Counted from the stretch's first letter, positions 15,714 through 23,922 are shown. The stretch is 24,172 nt of DNA from Bacillota bacterium (GCA_023424785.1 JAFADP010000128.1:1-24172), one strand, 5' to 3'. Notes: generated by a model from the sequence alone, not told the origin. Numbers and translations are program-made.

Positions 15714-15804
15714 AAGAATTACCATGAACAGGTGTACTCGTACGAAAAACACGTAGTTCAAAATTCAAGAGGCAATAAGCAAAATAAAAGGGAGGATATT
15801 TAAA

Positions 15805-16713
15805 ATGATTAGAGTATTAGCAAATGACGGTTTAGAAGCATCAGCAGTAAAGGCGTTAGAAGCAGTAGGGGCAGAAGTAGTAACAGATCATATCGAACAA
15901 GCTAAATTAGGGGAAGCTGTAAGAGAATTTGACGTTTTAATAGTAAGATCAGCAACAAAGGTAACTGCTGACATTTCAGAAAAAGCAAAGGATAGTAAGC
16001 TTAAGTTAGTTATAAGAGCAGGTGTAGGTGTTGATAATATAGATATTCCTGCAGCAACTGCAAATGGAATAGAAGTAAAAAATACTCCAAATGCAAGTTC
16101 AAACTCAGTTGCAGAATTAGCAATTGGTCATATGTTTGCATTAGCTAGATACATAGCAATTTCCAATGTTACAATGAGAAATGGTGAATGGAATAAAAAG
16201 AAATATGAAGGATCAGAAATATCAGGTAAAACATTGGGCATTATAGGTATGGGTAGAATTGGACGTTCTTTAGCAGTTAAAGCAGAAGCTTTAGGAATGA
16301 CAGTTGTTTATACTGATTTATTTGGAAAACAAGATTCTTTATCTTATGAATTCCTTGAATTAAATGATTTATTAAGAAAATCAGATTTTATATCATTACA
16401 TGTACCATATGATAAAAATCAAGGTTCATTAATAGGAAAGGCTCAATTTGATATGATGAAGGATGGAGTATTCTTAATTGATTGTGCTAGAGGTAAGGTT
16501 GTAGAAGAAGAAGCATTACTTGAAGCACTAAATAGTGGAAAAGTTGCAGGGGCTGGACTTGACGTATTTGAAGAAGAACCAACTAAGAATACAGAATTAG
16601 TAAATCATCCAAGAGTAAGTGTTACACCTCATATAGGAGCAGCTACTAAGGAAGCTCAAACTAGAATAGGAGAAGAAGTAGTATCTACTATAAAAACTTT
16701 CTTCAATATTTAA
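15805..16713 (+). CDS. serA: D-3-phosphoglycerate dehydrogenase, short form
   Basis: Oxidises 3-phosphoglycerate with NAD to start serine synthesis. The 302-residue protein has the D-2-hydroxyacid dehydrogenase layout: the substrate half with RAGVGVDNID (71-80), the Rossmann motif GMGRIG at 148-153 with NAD-selecting Asp171, and catalytic Arg229 (CARGKVV), a Glu in LDVFEEEP near 253-259 and His276 (PHIGAA). It lacks the C-terminal ACT domain of the E. coli enzyme, so serine feedback by that route is not expected; this short type is common in clostridia. GGGAGG precedes ATG 15805. DUF1015 follows 18 bases later. No serC lies upstream. Confidence 0.88.
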   Translation: MIRVLANDGLEASAVKALEAVGAEVVTDHIEQAKLGEAVREFDVLIVRSATKVTADISEKAKDSKLKLVIRAGVGVDNIDIPAATANGIEVKNTPNASSNSVAELAIGHMFALARYIAISNVTMRNGEWNKKKYEGSEISGKTLGIIGMGRIGRSLAVKAEALGMTVVYTDLFGKQDSLSYEFLELNDLLRKSDFISLHVPYDKNQGSLIGKAQFDMMKDGVFLIDCARGKVVEEEALLEALNSGKVAGAGLDVFEEEPTKNTELVNHPRVSVTPHIGAATKEAQTRIGEEVVSTIKTFFNI

Positions 16714-16731
16714 TTTTTAGGGGGAATTATA

Positions 16732-17970
16732 ATGGCTTTAATAAGACCATTTAAGGGTATAAGACCAGTGAAAGAATTAGCATCTAAAATAGCTGCACTA
16801 CCATATGATGTTATGAGTAGTGAAGAGGCTAGAGAAATGGTTAAGGGCAATCCATATTCATTTCTACATGTTGATAGAGCAGAAATAGATTTAGATCCAT
16901 CTATAGATGTACATGATAAAAAAGTATACGAAACTGCAAGAGATAATCTTAATAAGATGATTGCAAATGGAGAATATACTCAAGATGAAAATCCTTGTCT
17001 TTATATTTATAGTCAAACTATGAATGGAAGGACTCAAACTGGATTAGTATTTTGTGCATCAATTGATGAATATATAAATAACAAAATTAAAAAACATGAA
17101 TTTACAAGAGCTGATAAAGAGCAAGATAGAATTAATCATGTTGATTACTGTGATGCTAACACAGGACCAATATTCTTAACATATAAGGAACATGATATTG
17201 CTTCTGAAATAATAAAGGCATGGTGTAAAAGACAACCGGCATATGATTTTATTTCAGAAGATGGAATAGGTCATACTATATGGGTTATAGATAATCCTAT
17301 TATAGTTAGTGAAATAGTAGATATGTTTGATGAGGTAGAAAATTTATATATTGCAGATGGACATCATAGATCAGCATCAGCAGTAAAAGTTGGTCTAAAA
17401 AGAAGAGCAGAAAATCCAAATTATACTGGAGAGGAAGAATTTAATTATTTCTTAGCAGTTGCATTTCCGGATAATGATTTAATGGTTATGGATTATAACA
17501 GAGTAGTTAAAGACTTAAATGGATTAACTGTGGAAGAATTAATAAAAAAACTTGAAGAAAAATTTACTGTAACTAAATCAGATAGCCAAGTAAAACCAGA
17601 AAAGAAACATACCTTTGGTATGTATGTAGAAAATAATTGGTACTTATTAGAGGCTAAAGATAATAGTTATAATCCTCAAGATCCAATAGATAGCCTTGAT
17701 GTTGCAATACTTCAAAACAATGTATTAACTCCTATATTAGGAATAGAAGATGTAAGAACATCTGATAGAATAGATTTTATTGGAGGAATAAGAGGTATTG
17801 GAGAACTTGAAAAAAGAGCTAATAGTGATATGAAGATAGCATTTTCAATGTATCCAACAGAAGTTAGTGATATAATGAATGTTGCAGATATTGGTGAAGT
17901 AATGCCACCAAAATCAACTTGGTTTGAACCAAAGTTAAGAAGTGGAATATTTATTCATAAATTGAGCTAA
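16732..17970 (+). CDS. DUF1015 family protein, linked to serA
   Basis: A 412-residue soluble protein of the DUF1015 family, whose biochemical function I do not know. Conserved marks are the N-terminal PFKGIRPVKE and AALPYDVMSSEEAREM, the central IADGHHRSASAV at about residues 206-217 (His-His-Arg likely catalytic or binding) and a C-terminal DxRTSDRIDFIGG segment near 341-354. Spacing of 18 bases and a shared ribosome binding region (AGGGGG) make it the second gene of the serA transcript; this pairing recurs in clostridia, which suggests a role in serine metabolism. ATG 16732 is the clear start. Confidence 0.88.
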   Translation: MALIRPFKGIRPVKELASKIAALPYDVMSSEEAREMVKGNPYSFLHVDRAEIDLDPSIDVHDKKVYETARDNLNKMIANGEYTQDENPCLYIYSQTMNGRTQTGLVFCASIDEYINNKIKKHEFTRADKEQDRINHVDYCDANTGPIFLTYKEHDIASEIIKAWCKRQPAYDFISEDGIGHTIWVIDNPIIVSEIVDMFDEVENLYIADGHHRSASAVKVGLKRRAENPNYTGEEEFNYFLAVAFPDNDLMVMDYNRVVKDLNGLTVEELIKKLEEKFTVTKSDSQVKPEKKHTFGMYVENNWYLLEAKDNSYNPQDPIDSLDVAILQNNVLTPILGIEDVRTSDRIDFIGGIRGIGELEKRANSDMKIAFSMYPTEVSDIMNVADIGEVMPPKSTWFEPKLRSGIFIHKLS

Positions 17971-17978
17971 GTATATAG

Positions 17979-18022
17979 AAAAGAGAACTTAAATATAATA
18001 AACTTTAAGTTCTCTTTTTATT
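17979..18022 (+). terminator. Intrinsic terminator after serA-DUF1015
   Basis: AAAAGAGAACTTAAA (17979-17993) pairs perfectly with TTTAAGTTCTCTTTT (18004-18018), with a 10-base loop and T-rich continuation. The stem is symmetrical enough to serve mtnN on the other strand too. Confidence 0.88.
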
Positions 18023-18078
18023 TAACTGTAAAGTAGTATAATATTCCCGGGAAATAACGTACTTTATTAAAATACTAA

Positions 18079-18771
18079 TTACATAGAAAGTATCATTTCT
18101 TTTAATATAGCAGTTGAATTCTTAACAGCTATAGGAGTAAATTTTTCGAAGTCTACATGAGCTCCATTATTAGCATTATCAGAAATTGATCTTATAACTA
18201 CAAAAGGTACATTATTTACATAACATGTATGGGCAATACTCGCACCTTCCATTTCACAAGATAGAGCTTTAAATTCTTTTTCAAGCCATTGAATTTTTTC
18301 AACACTTGCGATAAATTGATCACCTGAAACTATTCTTCCAACAAAAGTCTTTATTTCTCCAACTTTTTTACAAGCTTCTTGTGCAAGAGAAACTAAAGTT
18401 TCATCACATTTGAAATCAAATGTATTCATTCTTGGAACTTGACCTATTGCATCTCCAAATACAGAGCAGTCCATATCATGCTCAACAAGATTATTTGCTA
18501 TAACAACATCGCCAGGATAAATTTCCTTACCAATACCACCTGCAACACCAACGTTTATTACTTTATTTGCTCCAAATTCAGAAATAAGAATTTGAGTACA
18601 AATGGCAGCATTAACTTTACCTATACCACAAACAACTGCTACAACATCTTGATTCCATAGCTTACCTTTATTAAATGTCATATTAGCTATAACTTTTTGA
18701 CTTTCAAGTTGCATATCTTTAAGTAATATTTCTAGCTCTTCGCTCATGGCACCTATTATACCTAAAATCAT
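18079..18771 (-). CDS. mtnN: 5'-methylthioadenosine/S-adenosylhomocysteine nucleosidase
   Basis: Cleaves the adenine from MTA and SAH, feeding methionine salvage and, through S-ribosylhomocysteine, the LuxS pathway. The 230 residues match E. coli MtnN closely: N-terminal GIIGAMSEE with catalytic Glu12, NVGVAGGIG at 73-81, EMEGASIAH with Glu175 at 173-181, and the catalytic SDNAN with Asp198 at 197-201. AAAAGGAG precedes ATG 18771. It is divergent from tcdA with a 145-base shared upstream region, and is transcribed alone. Confidence 0.96.
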   Translation of the reverse strand: MILGIIGAMSEELEILLKDMQLESQKVIANMTFNKGKLWNQDVVAVVCGIGKVNAAICTQILISEFGANKVINVGVAGGIGKEIYPGDVVIANNLVEHDMDCSVFGDAIGQVPRMNTFDFKCDETLVSLAQEACKKVGEIKTFVGRIVSGDQFIASVEKIQWLEKEFKALSCEMEGASIAHTCYVNNVPFVVIRSISDNANNGAHVDFEKFTPIAVKNSTAILKEMILSM

Positions 18772-18916
18772 AATTAAAAAAACTCCTTTTAATTTTATTT
18801 ATAATACAAAAGTTATATAATACAGTTTAACAAAAAAAATAATAGATTTCTATATACATATAAGGTTATTTGAGTATACTTATTAATGAAGGATTTAAGT
18901 AAAAGGAGTGGTAATA

Positions 18917-19675
18917 GTGGAAGTACAACATTCTTTATCAAGAACTGAATTATTAGTAGGAACAGATGGTTTAAATAAATTAAGAAATAGCAAAGTTGTA
19001 GTTTTTGGAGTTGGAGGAGTTGGTAGCTTTACAGTTGAAGCACTAACTAGAGCAGGTGTAGGAACTATAGTACTTATTGATGATGATACTGTTTGTTTAA
19101 CTAATTTAAATAGACAGATTCACGCTACATATAATACAATAGGAAAAGTTAAAGTTGATGTGGTTAAAGAAAGAATACTATCAATTAATAGAAAATGTAA
19201 TGTAATAACACATCAAGTATTTGTTACAAAAGACAATATACCAGATTTAATAGATGATGATGTAGATTATGTAGTAGATGCAATAGATACAGTATCTGCT
19301 AAAATAGCACTAGTTGAATACTGTACTAGTAAAAATATAAAAATTATGTGTAGCATGGGTACAGGGAATAAACTTGATCCAACAAAATTTAAGGTAGCAG
19401 ATATATATGATACTAAGGTATGCCCTTTAGCTAAGGTTATGAGATATGAGCTTAGAAAAAGAGGAATTAAAAAACTTAAGGTTGTATATTCAGAAGAAGT
19501 ACCTACTAAACCAAAAACAGAAGATGTAGTAACATGTAAAACAGGATGTGTTTGTACAGGTGGAACGAAGAAGTGTTCAAGTAAAAGACAAATCCCAGGA
19601 AGTATATCATTTGTACCTCCAGTAGCTGGAATGATTATTGGGGGAGAGGTTATAAAAGACATACTTTCTAAGTAA
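18917..19675 (+). CDS. tcdA: tRNA threonylcarbamoyladenosine dehydratase
   Basis: An E1-like (ThiF/MoeB fold) enzyme that uses ATP to cyclise t6A37 of tRNA to ct6A. ATP-binding GVGGVGS lies near residue 31 and is followed by the IDDDTVCLTNLNRQ segment; the catalytic-side cysteine region CKTGCVCTGGTKKCSS comes near residues 212-227, and VPPVAGMIIGGEV closes the fold. The start is GTG 18917: AGGAG (18904-18908) is eight bases upstream, whereas the in-frame GTG 18908 overlaps that site. This gives 252 residues. Related ThiF or MoeB proteins are alternatives, but length, residues and free-standing context favour TcdA. Confidence 0.9.
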   Translation: MEVQHSLSRTELLVGTDGLNKLRNSKVVVFGVGGVGSFTVEALTRAGVGTIVLIDDDTVCLTNLNRQIHATYNTIGKVKVDVVKERILSINRKCNVITHQVFVTKDNIPDLIDDDVDYVVDAIDTVSAKIALVEYCTSKNIKIMCSMGTGNKLDPTKFKVADIYDTKVCPLAKVMRYELRKRGIKKLKVVYSEEVPTKPKTEDVVTCKTGCVCTGGTKKCSSKRQIPGSISFVPPVAGMIIGGEVIKDILSK

Positions 19676-19694
19676 TCACTATAGTTAATTATTA

Positions 19695-19770
19695 AGTGTA
19701 ATTTATTACTTTATGTTGATATTGAGATTATCAGTTAATTTTAAAGGAATAAGTTACACTCTTTTATTTT
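19695..19770 (+). terminator. Terminator after tcdA with a long, branched loop
   Basis: AGTGTAATTTATT (19695-19707) pairs with AATAAGTTACACT (19748-19760; one G-U) and is followed by CTTTTATTTT. The 40-base loop holds a small inner hairpin, TGATA/TATCA (19718-19722 / 19730-19734). The long loop makes it unusual but the T tract supports termination. Confidence 0.6.
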
Positions 19771-19791
19771 AATTAATCATTTATTGTAGAA

Positions 19792-19820
19792 TTGTCAATT
19801 TATATATTATAATATATAAA
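19792..19820 (+). promoter_or_regulatory. Promoter for the GNAT gene (and antiterminator)
   Basis: TTGTCA (19792-19797) and TATAAA (19815-19820) are 17 bases apart. The start near 19827 leaves only about 20 untranslated bases. With no terminator before 20824, it should also transcribe the antiterminator gene. Confidence 0.55.
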
Positions 19821-19845
19821 GATAATATAAGTGGGAGATGGAATT

Positions 19846-20778
19846 ATGTCTAAAGAACAGGATGTAATTATTTTAAATGTTAAGGATACTAATGATTACA
19901 TAATTAAAGATAAAGATAAAATAAATATAGGTAGTTTTACCATAGTTCAGATGGATAAAGAAAATAAAAAATGCAATATACATTTTAAATTTTATAGAAA
20001 AAATAATTATTATCTGTTAAAGAAGTCATTAAGTCTTTTATTAAAAGCTGTTTTTAAAGATGATAGTTTAAATAAAGTAAATATAGTTACATCAGAAGAG
20101 TTAGAATTAAGTGCATTTTTAGATTTAGGCTTTACTTTAGAAGGAATTTTTTGTGATAATTTATATTTTAATGGTGAATACATAAATGAAGTATCTTTTG
20201 GAATATCTAGGTATGAGTATAGAAATGGTGAAAGAATAAGCTTAAGTAGAATAGATATAAAAGATCAATATTATATTAGAATATTAACACCAGAAGATGC
20301 GGAACAACTTACGGAATATTATATAAGAAATAAGAAACATCTATCATCTTTCGAACCAACAAGAGAAAAAGATTTTTATACAACAAAAGTTCAAAAATCA
20401 ATATTAAATGATAGTTACAATCAATTTTTAAATGGAACAGCTATAGACTTTGGAATTTTTAATGAAGAAAGGCTTATAGGAAAATTAAGAATATCAAATA
20501 TTCTATATGGAATAGTTAAGAGTGGAATATTAGGTTACTCTATAGATAAGGAAGAACAAGGAAAAGGAATAATGAAGTTATCTGTAAAGGCTGTTTTAGA
20601 ATATGCATTTAATGAGCTAGGAATACACAGAGTTGAAGCATCTGTATTAGTAGATAATGAAAAGTCTAAGAGTGTTTTACGAGCGTGCGGATTCAAGGAA
20701 TTGGGATTAAATGAAAAATACTTATTTATAAATGGAATGTGGAGAGATCATATAACATTTTATAAAGTTAATGAATAA
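19846..20778 (+). CDS. Two-domain GNAT N-acetyltransferase (RimJ/RimL-like)
   Basis: About 310 residues. The C-terminal half (about 140-305) is a clear GNAT acyltransferase of the RimJ/RimL type: IRILTPEDAEQLTEYY at its start, the acetyl-CoA loop QGKGIM near 235-240, then a motif-B-like FNELGIHRVEASV, NEKSKSVLRACGFKELG, and MWRDHITFYKV at the end. The N-terminal 130 residues carry a second, degenerate GNAT-like fold (helix LLKKSLSLLLKAVF, then LDLGFTLEGI and NGEYINEVSFGISRYEY) without an acetyl-CoA loop. ATG 19846 is chosen over GTG 19831, which overlaps the GGGAGA binding site. Substrate unknown; the antiterminator gene follows 45 bases later. Confidence 0.85.
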   Translation: MSKEQDVIILNVKDTNDYIIKDKDKINIGSFTIVQMDKENKKCNIHFKFYRKNNYYLLKKSLSLLLKAVFKDDSLNKVNIVTSEELELSAFLDLGFTLEGIFCDNLYFNGEYINEVSFGISRYEYRNGERISLSRIDIKDQYYIRILTPEDAEQLTEYYIRNKKHLSSFEPTREKDFYTTKVQKSILNDSYNQFLNGTAIDFGIFNEERLIGKLRISNILYGIVKSGILGYSIDKEEQGKGIMKLSVKAVLEYAFNELGIHRVEASVLVDNEKSKSVLRACGFKELGLNEKYLFINGMWRDHITFYKVNE

Positions 20779-20823
20779 TAATTTTTATAAAAGCTACCTA
20801 TAATTAATTTAGTAGGAGGATCA

Positions 20824-21681
20824 ATGGTGAGCACAATTATAACACATGATGAAATTGTATCTAAGGTTTTTAATAATAATATTGTATTAGTTAATTCTGA
20901 TAAAAAGGAAAAAATACTTTTTGCTAAAGGAATTGGATTTGGAAAAAAAAGTGGAACAGTAATACCAAAAGGAACAGAAATTGATAAAGTATTTATAATA
21001 GAAGAAGAGGAAAATAAAAATAATTTTTATAGTGCCATGGGAAAAATAGATACAGACTTTTTTGGTATTTGTGAAGAAGCCATTTATGATATATCAGAAA
21101 TTTTAAGGGGAGACTTAGATGAAAAAATTCATACATCTTTAACGGATCATTTATTTTTAACTGTTAAAAGATTAAAGAGTAATGAAGAAATTGATAACCC
21201 CTTTTTAATAGAAATACAAACATTATATAAAAGAGAATATAATTTAGCAGAAATAGTTGCTAAAAAGGTAGGAGAGCATTCGAAGGTAAAGATACCTGAA
21301 GGGGAAATAGCTTTTATAGCATTACATATTCATTCAGCCATAAATAATAAAAAGGATTTTAGTGCTTTTAAAACTTCTTATATAGGAAGTACGGTTGTAG
21401 AATATTTAGAGAAGAGATTAAATATTAAAATAGATAGAAAGTCATTAGATTGTGCTAGGCTATACACTCATATTAAATTTGCAATTCAAAGAATACTAGA
21501 AAATAGACCAGTAAATAATGAATTAAATAAAGTGATTAAAAATACTTATAAAGAATCATATAAAATTGCTCAAGAGATAGTAAAAATAATAGGAAATGAA
21601 ATAAATGTAGAAATTCAAGACGATGAAATAAGTTTTTTAGCTATTCATGTCGAGAGATTTAGAAATTCGTTGAAATATTAG
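20824..21681 (+). CDS. BglG/GlcT-family transcriptional antiterminator
   Basis: An RNA-binding antiterminator of 285 residues controlled by PTS phosphorylation. The N-terminal CAT RNA-binding domain covers about 1-60 (VFNNNIVLVN, GIGFGKKSG). PRD1 (about 75-178) has His109 (TDHL) and His168/170 (ALHIH), and PRD2 (about 185-280) has His216 (YTHIKF) and His275 (AIHVER), the usual phospho-histidine sites. It lies directly before a RAT/terminator and ptsG, so its target is most likely the ptsG leader, as for GlcT of Bacillus subtilis. AGGAGG ends four bases before ATG 20824; GTG 20827 is better spaced and may be the real start. Confidence 0.92.
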   Translation: MVSTIITHDEIVSKVFNNNIVLVNSDKKEKILFAKGIGFGKKSGTVIPKGTEIDKVFIIEEEENKNNFYSAMGKIDTDFFGICEEAIYDISEILRGDLDEKIHTSLTDHLFLTVKRLKSNEEIDNPFLIEIQTLYKREYNLAEIVAKKVGEHSKVKIPEGEIAFIALHIHSAINNKKDFSAFKTSYIGSTVVEYLEKRLNIKIDRKSLDCARLYTHIKFAIQRILENRPVNNELNKVIKNTYKESYKIAQEIVKIIGNEINVEIQDDEISFLAIHVERFRNSLKY

Positions 21682-21691
21682 GAGAAAAACC

Positions 21692-21720
21692 TTTACAGTG
21701 GAGTTTAAGTATGATATTAT
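21692..21720 (+). promoter_or_regulatory. ptsG promoter
   Basis: TTTACA (21692-21697) and TATTAT (21715-21720) with a 17-base spacer, beginning 10 bases after the antiterminator stop. The start near 21727 gives a leader of about 195 bases holding the RAT and terminator. Confidence 0.65.
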
Positions 21721-21740
21721 ATGTACGTAGTAAAAATCAT

Positions 21741-21777
21741 TTAAGGTGTAACTGGTAATGCAGGCAAGACTTGATTT
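21741..21777 (+). promoter_or_regulatory. Ribonucleic antiterminator (RAT) of ptsG
   Basis: The core ACTGGTAATGCAGGCAAGAC (21751-21770) matches the RAT sequences bound by LicT/SacY/GlcT proteins (ACTG, short loop, CAGGCAA). The lower stem has changed in step: TTAAG (21741-21745) pairs with CTTGA (21770-21774), where the consensus has GG/CC. The 3' side is also the 5' side of the terminator, so the two folds exclude each other. Confidence 0.85.
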
Positions 21778-21841
21778 ATACATAATATGTGTTTTTTTTG
21801 AATATAATATATTATGTATAGGATAATCGGGTCTTTTTTTG
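21766..21841 (+). terminator. Leader terminator of ptsG, controlled by RAT
   Basis: AAGACTTGATT (21766-21776) pairs with the AATCGGGTCTT arm ending at 21835 (two G-U), and ATACATAATAT with ATATTATGTAT (21809-21819); seven Ts end the hairpin. It lies about 80 bases before the coding region and should stop transcription unless the antiterminator holds the RAT. Confidence 0.85.
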
Positions 21842-21921
21842 TTAAATTTCATACATCTTAAGTTTTTTTAGAGTTGGTTAGCTCAATAGATAATTTTATA
21901 TTTAGACAGGAGGTATAATTT

Positions 21922-23604
21922 ATGCTTAAATTTTTACAAAGAATTGGTAAGGCTATAATGTTACCTATAGCAGCATTACCGATAGCTGGTATATTATTAG
22001 GTGTTGGAGGAGCTCTTTTAAGTATAGCTCAATTAGATAATCCACCATCAATTTATTCAGGATTGATTACATTTGTTAACATTCCATTTGTAACAGCTAT
22101 ATTAACAGTAATGAACGATATAGGTAACATAGTATTTGGAAATTTACCAATATTATTCGCAGTTGGTGTTGCTGTTGGTTTAGCAAATAAAGATAAAGGT
22201 ACAGCAGCATTAGCATCTGTATTCGGATTTATAGTTATGAATCAAGTTATATCAACATTATTAGGTCTAGGAGTAACTCAATTAGGAGTTTTAACACCAG
22301 ATAATGTTGGAGATTACGGAACTTATGTAACAACAAACTTAGGTATATTCACTTTAAATATGTCAGTTTTTGGTGGTATTATAACGGGTATTGTAACAGG
22401 TATGTTACATAATAGATTCCATGAGATACAATTACCTCAAGTAATAGGATTCTTCTCAGGTTCAAGATTTGTGCCAATAGTTACAGCATTAACAATGGCA
22501 GTAGTAGGTGCTATATTAGCATTTGCATGGCCTGTTGTTCAAGGTGGAATAAGTGCTATAGCTAACTTTGTTAGAGATGCGGGAGCAATAGGAACATTCT
22601 TATATGGAACTATAGAAAGAGCATTAATACCATTTGGTTTACACCATGTATTCTATACACCATTCTGGTTTGGATCATTTGTTGAAGGTCAAGTATTAGT
22701 AAATGGAGCATGGGAAACAGTAGCAGGAGCTAATACTGCATACTTTGCTCAATTATCAAGTATGTCAGACTTAGTTGGAGCATCAAAAGAAACAATGTCA
22801 ACAATAGTTGCAGGAACAACAAGATTTATGGCTGGTAAGTATCCAATAATGATGTTCGGATTACCAGCAGCAGCGTTAGCAATGTATAGATGTGCAGCTC
22901 CATCTAAGAAAAAGGTTGTTGGATCATTATTAGTATCAGCAGCTGTTACATCACTATTAACAGGTATAACTGAACCTTTAGAATTTACATTCTTATTCGT
23001 TGCACCAGTATTATATGCTATACACTGTGTATTAGCAGGTTTATCATACATGATAATGGGAATGCTTAATGTATTTATAGGTATGACATTCTCAGGAGGA
23101 TTAATAGACTTCTCATTATTTGGTTTCCTTCCAGCAGGAGCAGGAGTACCAACAAGATGGTTAACATTAATAGTAGTTGGATTAGTATATGCTGTTGTAT
23201 ATTACTTCTTATTCTCATTCTTAATAAGAAAGTTCAACTTAAAAACTCCAGGTAGAGATGAAGATGAAGAAGAAGTAAAACTTTATACAAAAGCTGACTA
23301 CCAAGAAAAGAATGGTGGAAATAATACTGCATCATCAGAAAAGAATTCTGTAGGTGGAGAAATTGAACAAAATGCACCATTAGTATTAGAAGCTTTAGGT
23401 GGAGAATCAAATATAGTAAGTGTAGATGCTTGTATAACTAGACTTAGAGTTGAAGTTAAAGATAAGAAGCTTGTTAATAAGGCAGAGTTAAAGAGATTAG
23501 GAGCTTCTGGTGTTATGGAAGTTGGAAACGGAATTCAAGCAATCTTCGGTGTTAAAGCTGATAGATACAAGAATGAAATAAATAAAATACTAGGAGTTAG
23601 CTAG
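21922..23604 (+). CDS. ptsG: PTS glucose-type transporter, EIICB
   Basis: A membrane permease and phosphocarrier that imports and phosphorylates a hexose, most likely glucose. Of 560 residues, about 1-440 form the EIIC membrane domain (start KFLQRIGKAIMLPIAALPIAG; the family motif GITEP at 348-352). A charged linker (DEDEEEVKLY...) follows, then EIIB at about 480-560 with the phosphorylated Cys504 in VDACITRLRVEV. There is no EIIA domain, so a separate EIIA must supply phosphate. AGGAGG precedes ATG 21922. Expression should depend on the preceding antiterminator. A GlcNAc or maltose-type EIICB is possible, but the context with a GlcT-like gene favours glucose. Confidence 0.92.
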   Translation: MLKFLQRIGKAIMLPIAALPIAGILLGVGGALLSIAQLDNPPSIYSGLITFVNIPFVTAILTVMNDIGNIVFGNLPILFAVGVAVGLANKDKGTAALASVFGFIVMNQVISTLLGLGVTQLGVLTPDNVGDYGTYVTTNLGIFTLNMSVFGGIITGIVTGMLHNRFHEIQLPQVIGFFSGSRFVPIVTALTMAVVGAILAFAWPVVQGGISAIANFVRDAGAIGTFLYGTIERALIPFGLHHVFYTPFWFGSFVEGQVLVNGAWETVAGANTAYFAQLSSMSDLVGASKETMSTIVAGTTRFMAGKYPIMMFGLPAAALAMYRCAAPSKKKVVGSLLVSAAVTSLLTGITEPLEFTFLFVAPVLYAIHCVLAGLSYMIMGMLNVFIGMTFSGGLIDFSLFGFLPAGAGVPTRWLTLIVVGLVYAVVYYFLFSFLIRKFNLKTPGRDEDEEEVKLYTKADYQEKNGGNNTASSEKNSVGGEIEQNAPLVLEALGGESNIVSVDACITRLRVEVKDKKLVNKAELKRLGASGVMEVGNGIQAIFGVKADRYKNEINKILGVS

Positions 23605-23612
23605 TATATATT

Positions 23613-23656
23613 AAAATAGTCTTAGAAAATTTAAATTTTCTAAGGCTATTTTTTTG
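23613..23656 (+). terminator. Intrinsic terminator after ptsG
   Basis: AATAGTCTTAGAAAATTT pairs with AAATTTTCTAAGGCTATT (one G-U), followed by seven Ts. It starts about nine bases after the stop. Confidence 0.88.
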
Positions 23657-23893
23657 TGTATAGAATACCACAAGCTTGGTTTGTGGTTATAAAGGCTTAT
23701 AGCTATACATGAATAAAAATGTTAGCTAGTATTCCAAAAACTGAGTTAGATCAATTTATAAAATATTTAAGAGATAAGAGTTAACTTAAAAATGTGCAAG
23801 TAGTACAGTCGGTAAAAAAGCCCTTCAAACATAGAACAAATCACATGTTTTATGGTTTATCATAATTTTTATAAAAATAATTATAAAAAAGTG
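23657..23893. other. Intergenic stretch, no convincing gene
   Basis: Between the ptsG terminator and the first rRNA promoter I see no gene. It holds a 7-bp hairpin (ACCACAA 23667-23673 / TTGTGGT 23681-23687) and a 21-codon open frame at 23719-23784 (LASIPKTELDQFIKYLRDKS) with no ribosome binding site, perhaps a remnant. The last 40 bases are almost pure A/T and could serve as an UP element for the promoters that follow. Confidence 0.5.
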
Positions 23894-23922
23894 TTGACAT
23901 AATAATATAGTCGTGATAAGAT
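23894..23922 (+). promoter_or_regulatory. rRNA operon promoter P1
   Basis: TTGACA (23894-23899), 17 bases, TAAGAT (23917-23922), with TGA before the -10 (extended -10). An A/T-rich block lies directly upstream. Confidence 0.85.

Noticed and set aside
15664..15804. T-box or other known riboswitch before serA
   Set aside because: No AGGGTGG-type T-box bulge or other riboswitch core is present.
18044..18053. Palindrome TTCCCGGGAA beside TATAAT (18037-18042)
   Set aside because: GC-rich for this region, but the TATAAT has no -35 and would only give antisense RNA to mtnN; a 10-base palindrome alone is too little.
21875..21894. tRNA D-arm-like stretch (GGTTAGCTCAATAGATAA) in the ptsG leader
   Set aside because: It resembles a tRNA 5' half, but there is no closing D stem, anticodon arm, T loop or acceptor partner; probably chance or a very old remnant.
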